Assembly (NCBI GenBank): GCA_039808025.1
Contig: JBDHSK010000001.1
Location: 1 to 64,000, forward strand
DNA length: 64,000 nucleotides
DNA from: Sandaracinobacteroides sp039808025
GTDB taxonomy: Bacteria > Pseudomonadota > Alphaproteobacteria > Sphingomonadales > Sphingomonadaceae
Direction: 5' to 3'
The position numbers were made by a program, and so were the translations under genes. Below the pieces are notes generated by a model, which worked only from the letters and a program-made list of their open reading frames with translations, was not told where the DNA came from and did not search any database. Numbering within the stretch: position 1 is the first letter of the stretch; each line of letters starts with the position of its first letter. Shown piece by piece: positions 7,915 to 15,891 of the stretch.

Positions 7915-8937
7915 ATGAGCAGCCATCCGATTCCCGCCACCATGCGCGCCATCGACCCTGCCGCCCCCGGCGGCCCCGAGCAACTGGTCATCGTCGAGCG
8001 CCCGACCCCGGCGCCACAGGCCGGCGAGGTGCTGATTCGCGTGCATGCCGCCGGAATCAACCGCCCCGATATGCTGCAGCGGCGCGGCCATTACCCACCG
8101 CCGCCGGGCATCACGTCCATCCTCGGTCTCGAGGCCGCCGGGGAAATCGTGGCACTGGGCGACGGGGTTAACGGGCTGGCGATAGGCGACGCCGTGACGG
8201 CGCTGGTGGCCGGTGGCGCCTATGCCGATTATGTGGCGGCGCCCGCCGCCCAGTGCCTGCCGGTGCCGCCGGGCATGCGCTTTGCCGAGGCGGCCACCCT
8301 ACCGGAAACCTGGTTCACAGTGTGGGCAAACCTCAACGATCTGGGGCAGGCGCGCGCCGGGGAGTGGCTGCTGGTGCATGGCGGCACTTCGGGTATCGGC
8401 ACCACCGCCATCGATTTCGCCCGGCTGTTCGGGCTGTCCATCATCGTCACCTGCGGCACCGACGCCAAGGTGAAAGCGGCCCTTGCCCTGGGCGCAACTC
8501 ACGCACTTGATTATACCGATGGCGATTTCGCCCGCGAGGTGCGCGACTTCACCGGCGGCCATGGAGTCAACCTCGTGCTCGACATGGTGGGCGGAGACTA
8601 TCTCCCGCAGAACCTCGCATGCCTCGCCGACGACGGCCGCCACATCTCCATCGCCTTCCTGAAAGGCCAGCGCGCCGAGGTCGACCTGTTCATGATCATG
8701 CGCCGGCGTCTGCGGCTGACCGGTTCAACGCTACGGGCGCGCCCAGTTGCCGACAAGGCCGCCATTCGCGACGCCCTGCTGGCGCAGGTGTGGCCGCATT
8801 TCGCCGATGGCACACTGAAATCGCACCTGTTCCGCGAGTTCCCGCTGGAACAGGCCGGCGATGCCCACCGGCTGATGGAGGCCGGCGGCCACATCGGCAA
8901 GATTGCCCTTACCCTGACGGGGGCAACCGCCCCCTGA
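7915..8937 (+). CDS. NAD(P)H-quinone oxidoreductase, PIG3 type (zinc-independent MDR)
   Basis: Medium-chain dehydrogenase/reductase, about 340 aa. The N-terminal GroES-like part contains AGINRPDMLQRRGHYPPPPG, diagnostic of the PIG3/quinone reductase subgroup, and lacks the zinc-ligand cysteines of true alcohol dehydrogenases. The Rossmann part has HGGTSGIGTTAIDFARLFG (NADPH binding). It probably reduces quinones or enones in the cytoplasm. Start choice is uncertain: ATGs at 7891, 7915 and 7942 are all in frame and none has a strong ribosome binding site. The long open frame upstream is antisense to ccmB and the DUF1192 gene. It is divergent from the ccm operon. Confidence 0.9.
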   Translation: MSSHPIPATMRAIDPAAPGGPEQLVIVERPTPAPQAGEVLIRVHAAGINRPDMLQRRGHYPPPPGITSILGLEAAGEIVALGDGVNGLAIGDAVTALVAGGAYADYVAAPAAQCLPVPPGMRFAEAATLPETWFTVWANLNDLGQARAGEWLLVHGGTSGIGTTAIDFARLFGLSIIVTCGTDAKVKAALALGATHALDYTDGDFAREVRDFTGGHGVNLVLDMVGGDYLPQNLACLADDGRHISIAFLKGQRAEVDLFMIMRRRLRLTGSTLRARPVADKAAIRDALLAQVWPHFADGTLKSHLFREFPLEQAGDAHRLMEAGGHIGKIALTLTGATAP

Positions 8938-8954
8938 CAACCATAGCTGAAAGC

Positions 8955-9179
8955 TCAGACGGTCTGCGGCTCGAGCAGACGGTGCAGATGCACCACCACA
9001 TATTTCATCTCGGCATCGTCGACGGTACGTTGCGCCGCCCCGCGCCACGCTTTTTCCGCTGATTCATAATCGGGGTAGATTCCTACCACGTCGAGTTTTG
9101 CCGGATCAGCAAAATCAAGGCCACGGGGGTCTTTCACCCGCCCACCAAAAACCAGATGCAACTTGCTGGTGCTTTCCAT
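8955..9179 (-). CDS. DUF4170 family protein
   Basis: A 74-aa protein resembling the alphaproteobacterial DUF4170 family: KLHLVFGGRVKDPRGLDF, KLDVVGIYPDYESAEKAWRG, then AQRTVDDAEMKYVVVHLHRL. The function is unknown. Among the in-frame ATGs I chose 9179 because the ribosome binding site AGGGA lies 9 nt upstream; for the alternative at 9188 the same AGGGA would directly abut the start. It sits between the convergent quinone oxidoreductase and mlaC, 37 bp downstream of the mlaC stop, and may share its transcript. Confidence 0.82.
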   Translation of the reverse strand: MESTSKLHLVFGGRVKDPRGLDFADPAKLDVVGIYPDYESAEKAWRGAAQRTVDDAEMKYVVVHLHRLLEPQTV

Positions 9180-9216
9180 GAATATCATTCCCTGAATTTG
9201 TGCAGGAAATTGCCCG

Positions 9217-9858
9217 TTATTTTGCCTTGCGCATGAAATCAATCAAGGCGTCAAATCCGTTCTTCTGAATGTAGGCGGAAAAATCCTGCTCCTGCGTCAG
9301 CGCCACATTGACACCGTTTACAGTAATATTGGCAACCAGCGGCTTGGGCCCCGCAGTCACCTGCCACACAGCATCGATCGGCTTGCCACCCTTGGGGTCG
9401 GAAATACGGGTAAACACATCGACATCACCATTGCTGCCGCGCGGTGCCGTGCGCACCACTGCGACCTTCGCAGCGGCGAAATCATAGAGCCGGTCGGAAT
9501 AGGTGTTCACCAGAAAATCCGGAAGGGCCGCCCGATAGGCGTCCAGTTGCTGTGGTGTCAGCTTGATCGGGCTGTTGGGGGCGCGATAGCGACGGATCAG
9601 ACGCATGCCGGTGGCATCGACTGCGAAATTCTGCCGCAGCAGGTCGCGGAAGCGGGCGCGCGCCTGATCCTTCGACAGGCTCTTGTCGCGCAAAACCGCA
9701 AAAGCCTGATCCGCCAGCCGGGTGATGAAGGCCGATGCCGCCTGTTGCTGCGCCGGGGTTGCCGCCACCTGCGCCGCCGCCGGATACGCCGCACCCAGTG
9801 GCATGACCGCCATCGCCGCCGCTACAATCGCCAACCGGCTCCACAAAGCTGTCTGCAT
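9217..9858 (-). CDS. mlaC: Phospholipid-binding protein MlaC (Ttg2D family)
   Basis: Secreted periplasmic lipid carrier of the Mla pathway, which moves phospholipids between outer and inner membranes. The 213 aa comprise a signal peptide (MAVMPLGAAYPAAAQ), then the MlaC/Tol_Tol_Ttg2 fold with FITRLADQAFAVLRDKSLSK, RFRDLLRQNFAVD and YSDRLYDFAAAKV segments and the C-terminal GFDALIDFMRKA. MlaA, MlaD, MlaE and MlaF are not next to it, so it is an orphan here. It is divergent from nrdD, with the FNR/NrdR-controlled promoter region between them. Confidence 0.9.
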   Translation of the reverse strand: MQTALWSRLAIVAAAMAVMPLGAAYPAAAQVAATPAQQQAASAFITRLADQAFAVLRDKSLSKDQARARFRDLLRQNFAVDATGMRLIRRYRAPNSPIKLTPQQLDAYRAALPDFLVNTYSDRLYDFAAAKVAVVRTAPRGSNGDVDVFTRISDPKGGKPIDAVWQVTAGPKPLVANITVNGVNVALTQEQDFSAYIQKNGFDALIDFMRKAK

Positions 9859-9968
9859 CGCTATTTCACACCCTTTCCTTCAACGTCCGGCTGCAGCCCG
9901 AGGCGCCTCGCCGAATAGCGCCAGCGCACTTGCCCGTTGGTGAACAGATTGTCGCGCCAGTGGCCGAT

Positions 9969-9982
9969 TTGATCCAGATCAA
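9969..9982. promoter_or_regulatory. FNR/Anr-type binding site upstream of nrdD
   Basis: TTGATCCAGATCAA is a perfect match to the FNR-family consensus TTGAT-N4-ATCAA. Its centre (9975.5) is about 41.5 bp upstream of a start point predicted from a -10-like CATAGT at 10004-10009. That is class II activator geometry for an oxygen-sensing FNR-type regulator. It lies 102 bp upstream of the nrdD start. Confidence 0.75.
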
Positions 9983-9988
9983 CAAGAT

Positions 9989-10004
9989 GCACAATATATG
10001 GCGC
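9989..10004. promoter_or_regulatory. NrdR box 1 upstream of nrdD
   Basis: GCACAATATATGGCGC matches the conserved positions of the NrdR-box consensus (aCaCwAtATaTwGtGt: C2, C4, A6, A8, T9, T11, G13, G15). It lies just downstream of the FNR-type site and overlaps the presumed promoter core, so NrdR binding would block RNA polymerase. It is paired with box 2 exactly 32 bp downstream. Confidence 0.75.
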
Positions 10005-10020
10005 ATAGTTTCAATCCTGC

Positions 10021-10036
10021 ACACTACATATTGTTG
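10021..10036. promoter_or_regulatory. NrdR box 2 upstream of nrdD
   Basis: ACACTACATATTGTTG is the second NrdR-box match. The 32-bp distance to box 1 (three helical turns) is the arrangement known for NrdR, which binds two boxes on the same face of the DNA and represses ribonucleotide reductase genes when dATP/ATP is bound. It is probably just downstream of the transcription start, between promoter and nrdD. Confidence 0.75.
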
Positions 10037-10083
10037 GCGAATGCGCCCGTTATACCATCGGCGCCGCCAAAGCGGAGGGAAAA

Positions 10084-12132
10084 ATGCCGGATTCGGCCAG
10101 ACCATTGCACCTTCACACCGATGCCACCAGTACTGCACCCCGCGAATGCAGCCACGACAGGCCAGCCCCAATGCACCCCGATCATGACCCAGTGGTGACT
10201 CTGTTTGGCGGCACCACCGTCGATTGCTCGGAAGCGGTCAGCGAATATATCTCTGGCGCAGACTGGCGGATCAACGCCAACGCCAACACCGGCTATTCCA
10301 ACGCCGGGCTGATCAGCAATGTGGCGGGCAAGGTGATCGCCAACTTCTGGCTCGATGAAGTCTACAGCCCCGAGGAAGGGCGGGCCCACCGCGAGGCCGA
10401 CATCCATATCCACGATCTCGACTGCCTGACCGGCTATTGCGCCGGCTGGTCATTGCGGGCGCTTCTGAACGAGGGGTTCAACGGCGTCGGCGGGCGGGTA
10501 TCGTCGCGGCCGCCGCGCCACTTCCGCGAGGCTCTCGGCCAGATGAGCAACTTTCTCGGAATCCTCCAGTCGGAATGGGCGGGCGCCCAGGCGTTTTCCA
10601 GCTTCGACACCTATCTTGCCCCGTATGTCTTTCACGACCAGCTGTCGTTCGCCGATGTGAAGAAGGCGATCCGCCAGTTCGTCTATAACCTGAACGTCCC
10701 GGCGCGCTGGGGGCAATCGCCGTTCACCAACATCACGCTTGATATTACCGTGCCTGACGATCTGGCACCTCAGGCCCCCACCTGCAACGATCATCATCTG
10801 TTCGCAGGGGTGGAAAATGCGGCGCTGCTGGCAAAGGCCCGGGCACGCGACCTGGGGGTGCGCACCCTAGAAGACCTGACCTTCGCCCACTTCACCCCGG
10901 AAATGGAGATGATCAACATCGCCTATTACGAGGTGATGACCGAGGGCGATTCCACCGGCCAGCCCTTCACCTTCCCGATCCCCACTGTCAACATCACCGA
11001 CGATTTCGACTGGAACAGCCCGGTTGCCAACGCCATCTTCACCAACACCGCCAGGGTGGGGTCGTCGTATTTCCAGAACTTCGTTGGCAGCCAGTTCCTT
11101 GTCGACCCGGTCACGAAAGAGCGCCGCCCCAACCCCGAGGCCTATTCACCGGGCGCGGTGCGCTCGATGTGCTGCCGCCTGCAGCTCGATCTGCGCGAAC
11201 TTCTGAAGCGCGGCAACGGTTTGTTCGGCTCAGCCGAGATGACGGGCTCGATCGGCGTCGTTACCCTGAACATGGCGCGGCTTGGCTACCGCTTTGCCGG
11301 CGACATGGCCGGCATGATGGCCGAGATCGACCGGCTGATGGACATCGCCCATGCCACGCTCGAGAAAAAACGCGCATTCATCCAGAAGATGTATGATCGC
11401 GGGCTTTACCCCTACACAGCGCGCTATCTGCCGTTCTTCCGCAACCATTTCTCGACCATCGGCGTGAACGGCATGAACGAGATGGTGCGCAACTTCAGCG
11501 CGGATCAGCTCGACATCACCGACGAAGCCGGTATCGACATGTGCCTTGCCATTCTCGACCACATGCGCAAGCGGCTGGTCGGCTATCAGGAAGCCAGCGG
11601 CAACCTCTACAACCTCGAGGCAACGCCCGCCGAAGGCACCACCTACCGCTTTGCCAAGGAAGACCTGAAGCGCTTCCCCGACATCATCCAGGCGGGCATG
11701 GGCGAGAATATCTATTATACCAATTCGTCGCAGATCCCCGTCGACCACACCGACGACCCGTTCGAAGCGCTGGAACTGCAAAACCGCCTGCAGTGTAAAT
11801 ATACCGGCGGAACGGTGCTGCATCTTTACATGAACGAAAAACTTTCAAGCGCCGACGCCTGCAAGCGCTTCGTGCGCAAGGTGCTGGGAAGCTACCAGCT
11901 GCCCTATGTCACCATCACGCCGGTGTTTTCGGTATGCGACACCCACGGCTATCTGAACGGCGAGCAGCCGGAGTGCCCGCATTGCGGATCGCACACCAAA
12001 GTGTGGACGCGGGTGATGGGCTATTTCCGCCCGGTCGACAGCTTCAACAAGGGCAAGAAGGGTGAACACCGCCAGCGCCGCCACTTCCGCGAAGACTGGA
12101 TCGATACCGGCAACCTGTTCATCGGCGCCTGA
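10084..12132 (+). CDS. nrdD: Anaerobic ribonucleoside-triphosphate reductase (class III, glycyl radical)
   Basis: Oxygen-sensitive enzyme that reduces ribonucleotides to deoxyribonucleotides without oxygen. The 682 aa show the class III core (HIHDLDCLTGYCAGWSL; CCRLQLDLRELLKRGNGLFG), a zinc-binding C-terminus with Cys618 and the pair CPHC (631, 634), and the glycyl radical motif RVMGYF with Gly646. The start at 10084 has a strong ribosome binding site (GGAGG, 5 nt spacing). Unlike E. coli NrdD there is no N-terminal ATP-cone: only about 35 variable residues precede the core. This resembles the cone-less NrdD subtypes and suggests little or no dATP allosteric inhibition. It is followed after 3 bp by its activase nrdG. 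Confidence 0.96.
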   Translation: MPDSARPLHLHTDATSTAPRECSHDRPAPMHPDHDPVVTLFGGTTVDCSEAVSEYISGADWRINANANTGYSNAGLISNVAGKVIANFWLDEVYSPEEGRAHREADIHIHDLDCLTGYCAGWSLRALLNEGFNGVGGRVSSRPPRHFREALGQMSNFLGILQSEWAGAQAFSSFDTYLAPYVFHDQLSFADVKKAIRQFVYNLNVPARWGQSPFTNITLDITVPDDLAPQAPTCNDHHLFAGVENAALLAKARARDLGVRTLEDLTFAHFTPEMEMINIAYYEVMTEGDSTGQPFTFPIPTVNITDDFDWNSPVANAIFTNTARVGSSYFQNFVGSQFLVDPVTKERRPNPEAYSPGAVRSMCCRLQLDLRELLKRGNGLFGSAEMTGSIGVVTLNMARLGYRFAGDMAGMMAEIDRLMDIAHATLEKKRAFIQKMYDRGLYPYTARYLPFFRNHFSTIGVNGMNEMVRNFSADQLDITDEAGIDMCLAILDHMRKRLVGYQEASGNLYNLEATPAEGTTYRFAKEDLKRFPDIIQAGMGENIYYTNSSQIPVDHTDDPFEALELQNRLQCKYTGGTVLHLYMNEKLSSADACKRFVRKVLGSYQLPYVTITPVFSVCDTHGYLNGEQPECPHCGSHTKVWTRVMGYFRPVDSFNKGKKGEHRQRRHFREDWIDTGNLFIGA

Positions 12133-12135
12133 CCG

Positions 12136-12909
12136 ATGGCGACGGCCGCACTGCTTCCTGCATCGCTACCGGCGCCGGGGCAGGCGGCCACCCTGCCGCT
12201 CTATTCGGTCACCCCGTTCACCATGCTGGATTTCCCCGGCAAGACCGCCTGCATCCTGTGGTTTGCCGGGTGCAACATGCGCTGCGGCTACTGCCACAAC
12301 CCGCAGATCGTGCGCAGCAAGGGGCGCGGCGGCATCGAGCAGGCGCTGTCGTTCCTGGAAAAGCGGCGCGGCCTTCTCGACGGGGTAGTGCTGTCGGGTG
12401 GCGAGGCTTCCGCCTACCCGGGGCTTCCGGCGCTGATCAGCCGCCTGAAAGTGATGGGCTATGCCGTCAAGCTCGATACCAACGGCCTGCACCCAGACGC
12501 CATCGCCCATCTGCTGGCTGCAGAGGCGCTCGATTATGTGGCACTCGATTACAAGGCGCCGCCCCACCGCTTCCGGGCGGTGACCGGCACCAGTCATTAC
12601 CAGCGCTTTTCCCGCACGCTTGGCCTGCTTGCCAGTCAACACCGGGTGCCGGTCGAGGTGCGCACCACCGTCCATACCGGTCTGCTCGACGAAGCCGATA
12701 TCGAAGCCATTATCGCTGATCTCGAAAAGCGCGGTTTCACCGGCACCTACGCCATCCAGAACTTCATTCATTCGGATGACCGCGAAACGCTTGGGAAACT
12801 GCCGGCACAGCAACGCCTGCTGAATACCGGGCGGCTGCCTGCCGCCACCTTCCCGGTCATCTTGCGCAATTTCCCCGAAGCACCTGCTAGAAACGGGCTT
12901 TTATGCTGA
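12136..12909 (+). CDS. nrdG: Anaerobic ribonucleotide reductase activating protein (radical SAM)
   Basis: Radical SAM activase that generates the glycyl radical on NrdD. The 257-aa protein has the cluster motif CNMRCGYC (Cys46, Cys50, Cys53), the preceding FTMLDFPGKTACILWFAGC typical of this activase subgroup, and the VVLSGGEASAYPGL (GGE) SAM-binding motif. It is longer than E. coli NrdG (about 154 aa) and resembles the pyruvate-formate-lyase-activase-like NrdG proteins that pair with cone-less NrdD. It starts 3 bp after nrdD, so the two are co-transcribed. Its last 23 bp overlap, tail to tail, the end of the subtilase gene on the other strand. Confidence 0.93.
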   Translation: MATAALLPASLPAPGQAATLPLYSVTPFTMLDFPGKTACILWFAGCNMRCGYCHNPQIVRSKGRGGIEQALSFLEKRRGLLDGVVLSGGEASAYPGLPALISRLKVMGYAVKLDTNGLHPDAIAHLLAAEALDYVALDYKAPPHRFRAVTGTSHYQRFSRTLGLLASQHRVPVEVRTTVHTGLLDEADIEAIIADLEKRGFTGTYAIQNFIHSDDRETLGKLPAQQRLLNTGRLPAATFPVILRNFPEAPARNGLLC

Positions 12910-15127
12910 GCGCCGCGCCGCTGTCACCAAGGCCGGGCTGATGGCCGGCATTGAAACGATGAAACGCCGCCAGAAAAACCCCGTTCCATGTCAGGCCCAC
13001 TTCGGCCGCCGTTTCGCGCGCGGTGGCGGCGGCATTCAGGGGCACCCCGTTGGCCAGCCGCAGCGGCGCATCGGTAACCACCAGCGGCTGCGAGGCTCGC
13101 AGGCTCAGCAAAGCGCCACACACCGGCATGCGGGCCGCCAATGACCACGCCTGCGAATGCCAGGCACCTTCACTGCGCAACAGGCCCGCCGTCGCCAGCC
13201 GAGGATGGTGCCAGCCGACGGTAACGGCAGCGCGCAGATCCACTGCCGGCAGCTGCCAGCCGATAGCCAGCCCGGCATAGAGGCTGCGGCCACCCAGCAG
13301 GCCATAGGCCGGGTCAAGCCGGGTGCCCAGCAGCCCGCCCGTTTCATCGTTGCTCGTCAGGCGGCCTGCTACCGACAGAGGTCCGTCGGCATAAGAAACT
13401 GCCATGGCGACCCGGTTCTGCCACGATAGCCTGCCGGGCTGTCCGGCCTCGGGCCTTTGGCGCTGGCGGCTTGCCCCGGCCGCAAGGGCTGCCTGCCAGT
13501 GGCCATGTACGATTTGCGCCGCGAACAGGGTGGCGTTCCCCTGCGGGCTGCTGCCCGAGGCCATCGTCGCCGGGCTTACTGCGGCCAACGCATCATCGCT
13601 GACAAAACCCGAAGCGGCACTGCCCGGCAGCACCATCGCCACCTGCCCACCGGCGGCTGCTGTCAGTTGCAGCGGCCCTGCCGCCAGCGACAATCGGGTC
13701 TCGTGCAGCGGATTGCGGCTTCCTGCCCGGGCATCGACTCCGCGCAGCGCCAGCCCCAATGCCTCGGTGCCCGGCGAAGGATGGACAAGGGCCGTGGGTG
13801 CAGCAGCGCGACCGGCGCTTTGGCTGGCGCGCAGTATAAGCCGCATCATCACCGGTCCGCCATGGCTGCTGGTTTGCGCCTCGGCAAGGCTGGCAGAGAG
13901 CAACCGTCCGCCCAGCCGCCACGGCGAGGCGACGCGCAACTGGCGGGCGAGGTTCAGCTGATAGGCGCGATCATAGGCGTCATGTACCGTCACCGCCGCA
14001 AGCGCGTCGCCAGTTGCAAGCCCGTTTCCGAACGCCGCCCCCAGCGACCCGCGGGAGCCAAGCGGTACGGCAATGGTGCTTCCGGCAAGGCTGGTGGCGC
14101 CAATGGGGGAGAGCGCCCGGCCCAGGTTCATCACGCCGCGCCCATAAATTGCGTCGGTGCCGGCCTCCCCGGCATCATCGGCCGAAGACAGCAGGATCTC
14201 GACCAGCTTCGTCGCCGACAGTTCGGGGTGATACTGTGCCAGCAGCGCCACTGCCCCGGCTACCGCCGGGGCGGCAAAGCTGGTGCCCGACATCAGCCAT
14301 TCCTTGCCCTGATGGTCGGTGGTCAGCACCCGTTCCCCCATGGCCATCAGGGTATTGGCAGCGGCTGTTCCGGCACGGTTGGAAAAATCGCTGATCACGC
14401 CATCGGCATTGACCGACCCGGCAATGATGACGGCGCCCGGGTCGGCAGCGGCCAGGGCAGACAGCGGCAATGCCCCCACCGAAGCGGCGCTGTCGTTCCC
14501 GGCCGACATCACCAGAACCGTCCCGGCAGCAGTCGCGCGGCGAAAGGCGTCGCGCAGCGGCAGTGATGCGCCGGAACTGCCCAGCGATATGTTGATGACC
14601 CGCGCCCCGGCTGCCACAGCCGCATCTATGCCGGCAGCAATCGCCCCGTCAGAGAATCGGCAGCCGCTGGCGCAATCGCCATTATCGGCCCGCATGACGG
14701 CAAGCGTCGCCTCAGGGGCGATACCAACCGTGCCCGCGCCATTGCGCCCCGCCGCAGCCACCATCGCCACCGCCGTTCCGTGGCCATGGGTGTCGGAGAT
14801 GGTGCGGCCCATGCCGGTCACATCACGGCTCTGCGAAGAGATGCGGCCGGAAAACTCGGGGCTGCCGTGATCGATCCCCGAATCGATCACCCCGATGGTC
14901 ACGCCCTTGCCAGAGACACCCGCCTGCCAGGCCGGCAAGGCATTGACGGCAACGGCACTGTTCGATCGCCGATATTCGGCGGTATCAAGATCGACGCGCG
15001 GCTTCGGAGCAACGGGCGCCGGAGTAGGTTGCGCCAGCTGCACGTTCGAGACGCTGACCGGGTGCGGGGTTCCGGCACCGCCACAGGCCGCAAGCAGCGA
15101 AGCTGACGCCAGAAGCAACAGCGGCAC
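12887..15127 (-). CDS. Subtilisin-like lipoprotein with C-terminal beta-barrel (autotransporter-type S8 peptidase)
   Basis: Secreted serine protease of family S8, about 746 aa. From the GTG at 15127 it begins with a lipoprotein signal ending LLAAC (lipid-modified Cys15). The catalytic triad is complete: Asp82 (VIDSGID), His116 (HGHGT) and Ser283 (SGTSFAAP), with Asn211 (SAGND) for the oxyanion hole. From about residue 330 the sequence is repetitive and amphipathic and ends in Phe (ALSIKARF), as outer-membrane beta-barrels do. This architecture resembles lipidated autotransporter subtilases such as NalP. No in-frame ATG precedes the lipobox except far upstream, antisense to the neighbour, so GTG (GGGG 7 nt before it) is my choice; that start is uncertain. 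It ends 23 bp inside nrdG. Confidence 0.85.
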   Translation of the reverse strand: MPLLLLASASLLAACGGAGTPHPVSVSNVQLAQPTPAPVAPKPRVDLDTAEYRRSNSAVAVNALPAWQAGVSGKGVTIGVIDSGIDHGSPEFSGRISSQSRDVTGMGRTISDTHGHGTAVAMVAAAGRNGAGTVGIAPEATLAVMRADNGDCASGCRFSDGAIAAGIDAAVAAGARVINISLGSSGASLPLRDAFRRATAAGTVLVMSAGNDSAASVGALPLSALAAADPGAVIIAGSVNADGVISDFSNRAGTAAANTLMAMGERVLTTDHQGKEWLMSGTSFAAPAVAGAVALLAQYHPELSATKLVEILLSSADDAGEAGTDAIYGRGVMNLGRALSPIGATSLAGSTIAVPLGSRGSLGAAFGNGLATGDALAAVTVHDAYDRAYQLNLARQLRVASPWRLGGRLLSASLAEAQTSSHGGPVMMRLILRASQSAGRAAAPTALVHPSPGTEALGLALRGVDARAGSRNPLHETRLSLAAGPLQLTAAAGGQVAMVLPGSAASGFVSDDALAAVSPATMASGSSPQGNATLFAAQIVHGHWQAALAAGASRQRQRPEAGQPGRLSWQNRVAMAVSYADGPLSVAGRLTSNDETGGLLGTRLDPAYGLLGGRSLYAGLAIGWQLPAVDLRAAVTVGWHHPRLATAGLLRSEGAWHSQAWSLAARMPVCGALLSLRASQPLVVTDAPLRLANGVPLNAAATARETAAEVGLTWNGVFLAAFHRFNAGHQPGLGDSGAALSIKARF

Positions 15128-15163
15128 TGGCAGACCCCGCCCGGCTTGGGCTATGGACCGCCG

Positions 15164-15877
15164 ATGACTGCCCCCGCCCACCTTCTTGCAACGCCAGCCA
15201 TCCCGCCAGACTCCGGCGATCACCGCCGTCTCGAACGGGTTGGATGCTGGCTGTTCGACATGGACAACACCCTCTATCCGGCGCACGTCAACCTGTTCGG
15301 ACAGATCGACCAGCGGATGGAAGTCTATGTCGCCAACCTGCTGGGCCTGTCGCGAAGTGACGCCCGGACGGTGCAGAAACGCTATTTTCACGAGCATGGA
15401 ACGACGCTGAGGGGCTTGATGATCAGTCATGGCATCGACCCTCACGGCTTCCTCGACTTCGTCCATGACATCGATATGTCCGTTCTGGACCGGAACGACC
15501 GTCTCGACGCGGCGCTCTCCCGCCTGCCTGGCCGCCGCATCCTGTTCACCAACGGCGATTCCGGCTATGCCGAACGGGTGCTGGCCCGTATCGGTATCCT
15601 CGACCGGTTCGATGCCATCCACGACATCATCGCCATGGATTTCCAGCCCAAGCCCAACCCGACAAGCTATGCCCATCTGTGCGCGCAGCACGGCATTGCC
15701 CCCGAAACCGCGTTTTTCGTCGACGACATGGCCCACAACCTGCGACCAGCACACGCGCTGGGCATGGTGACAGGCTGGGTGAACAACGGCTCGGAACGCG
15801 GCGACTACGGCTATTCGGCAGACTTCATCGACCATGAAATGGCCGACCTGACCGATTGGCTGGAAACGATTTTCTAG
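15164..15877 (+). CDS. HAD-family pyrimidine 5'-nucleotidase
   Basis: HAD-superfamily phosphatase of the pyrimidine 5'-nucleotidase group (SDT1/YjjG-like), 237 aa. Motif I is FDMDNTLYP (nucleophile and acid aspartates), motif II is LFTNGD, and motif III/IV is FQPKPNP with FFVDDMAHN. It probably dephosphorylates nucleoside monophosphates in the cytoplasm. An in-frame TTG at 15146 would add six residues; I prefer the ATG at 15164. Its start lies only 36 bp from the predicted GTG of the divergent subtilase. It is followed after 14 bp by dapD, probably co-transcribed. Confidence 0.9.
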   Translation: MTAPAHLLATPAIPPDSGDHRRLERVGCWLFDMDNTLYPAHVNLFGQIDQRMEVYVANLLGLSRSDARTVQKRYFHEHGTTLRGLMISHGIDPHGFLDFVHDIDMSVLDRNDRLDAALSRLPGRRILFTNGDSGYAERVLARIGILDRFDAIHDIIAMDFQPKPNPTSYAHLCAQHGIAPETAFFVDDMAHNLRPAHALGMVTGWVNNGSERGDYGYSADFIDHEMADLTDWLETIF

Positions 15878-15891
15878 GGAAAAGGAACAAG

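Noticed and set aside
9866..10171. Short frame in the mlaC-nrdD intergenic region
   Set aside because: It is cysteine/tryptophan-rich without a family or ribosome binding site and overlies the FNR/NrdR promoter and the nrdD start.
15146..15163. TTG start for the pyrimidine nucleotidase
   Set aside because: It adds only six residues with no better ribosome binding site, and the ATG at 15164 is sufficient.
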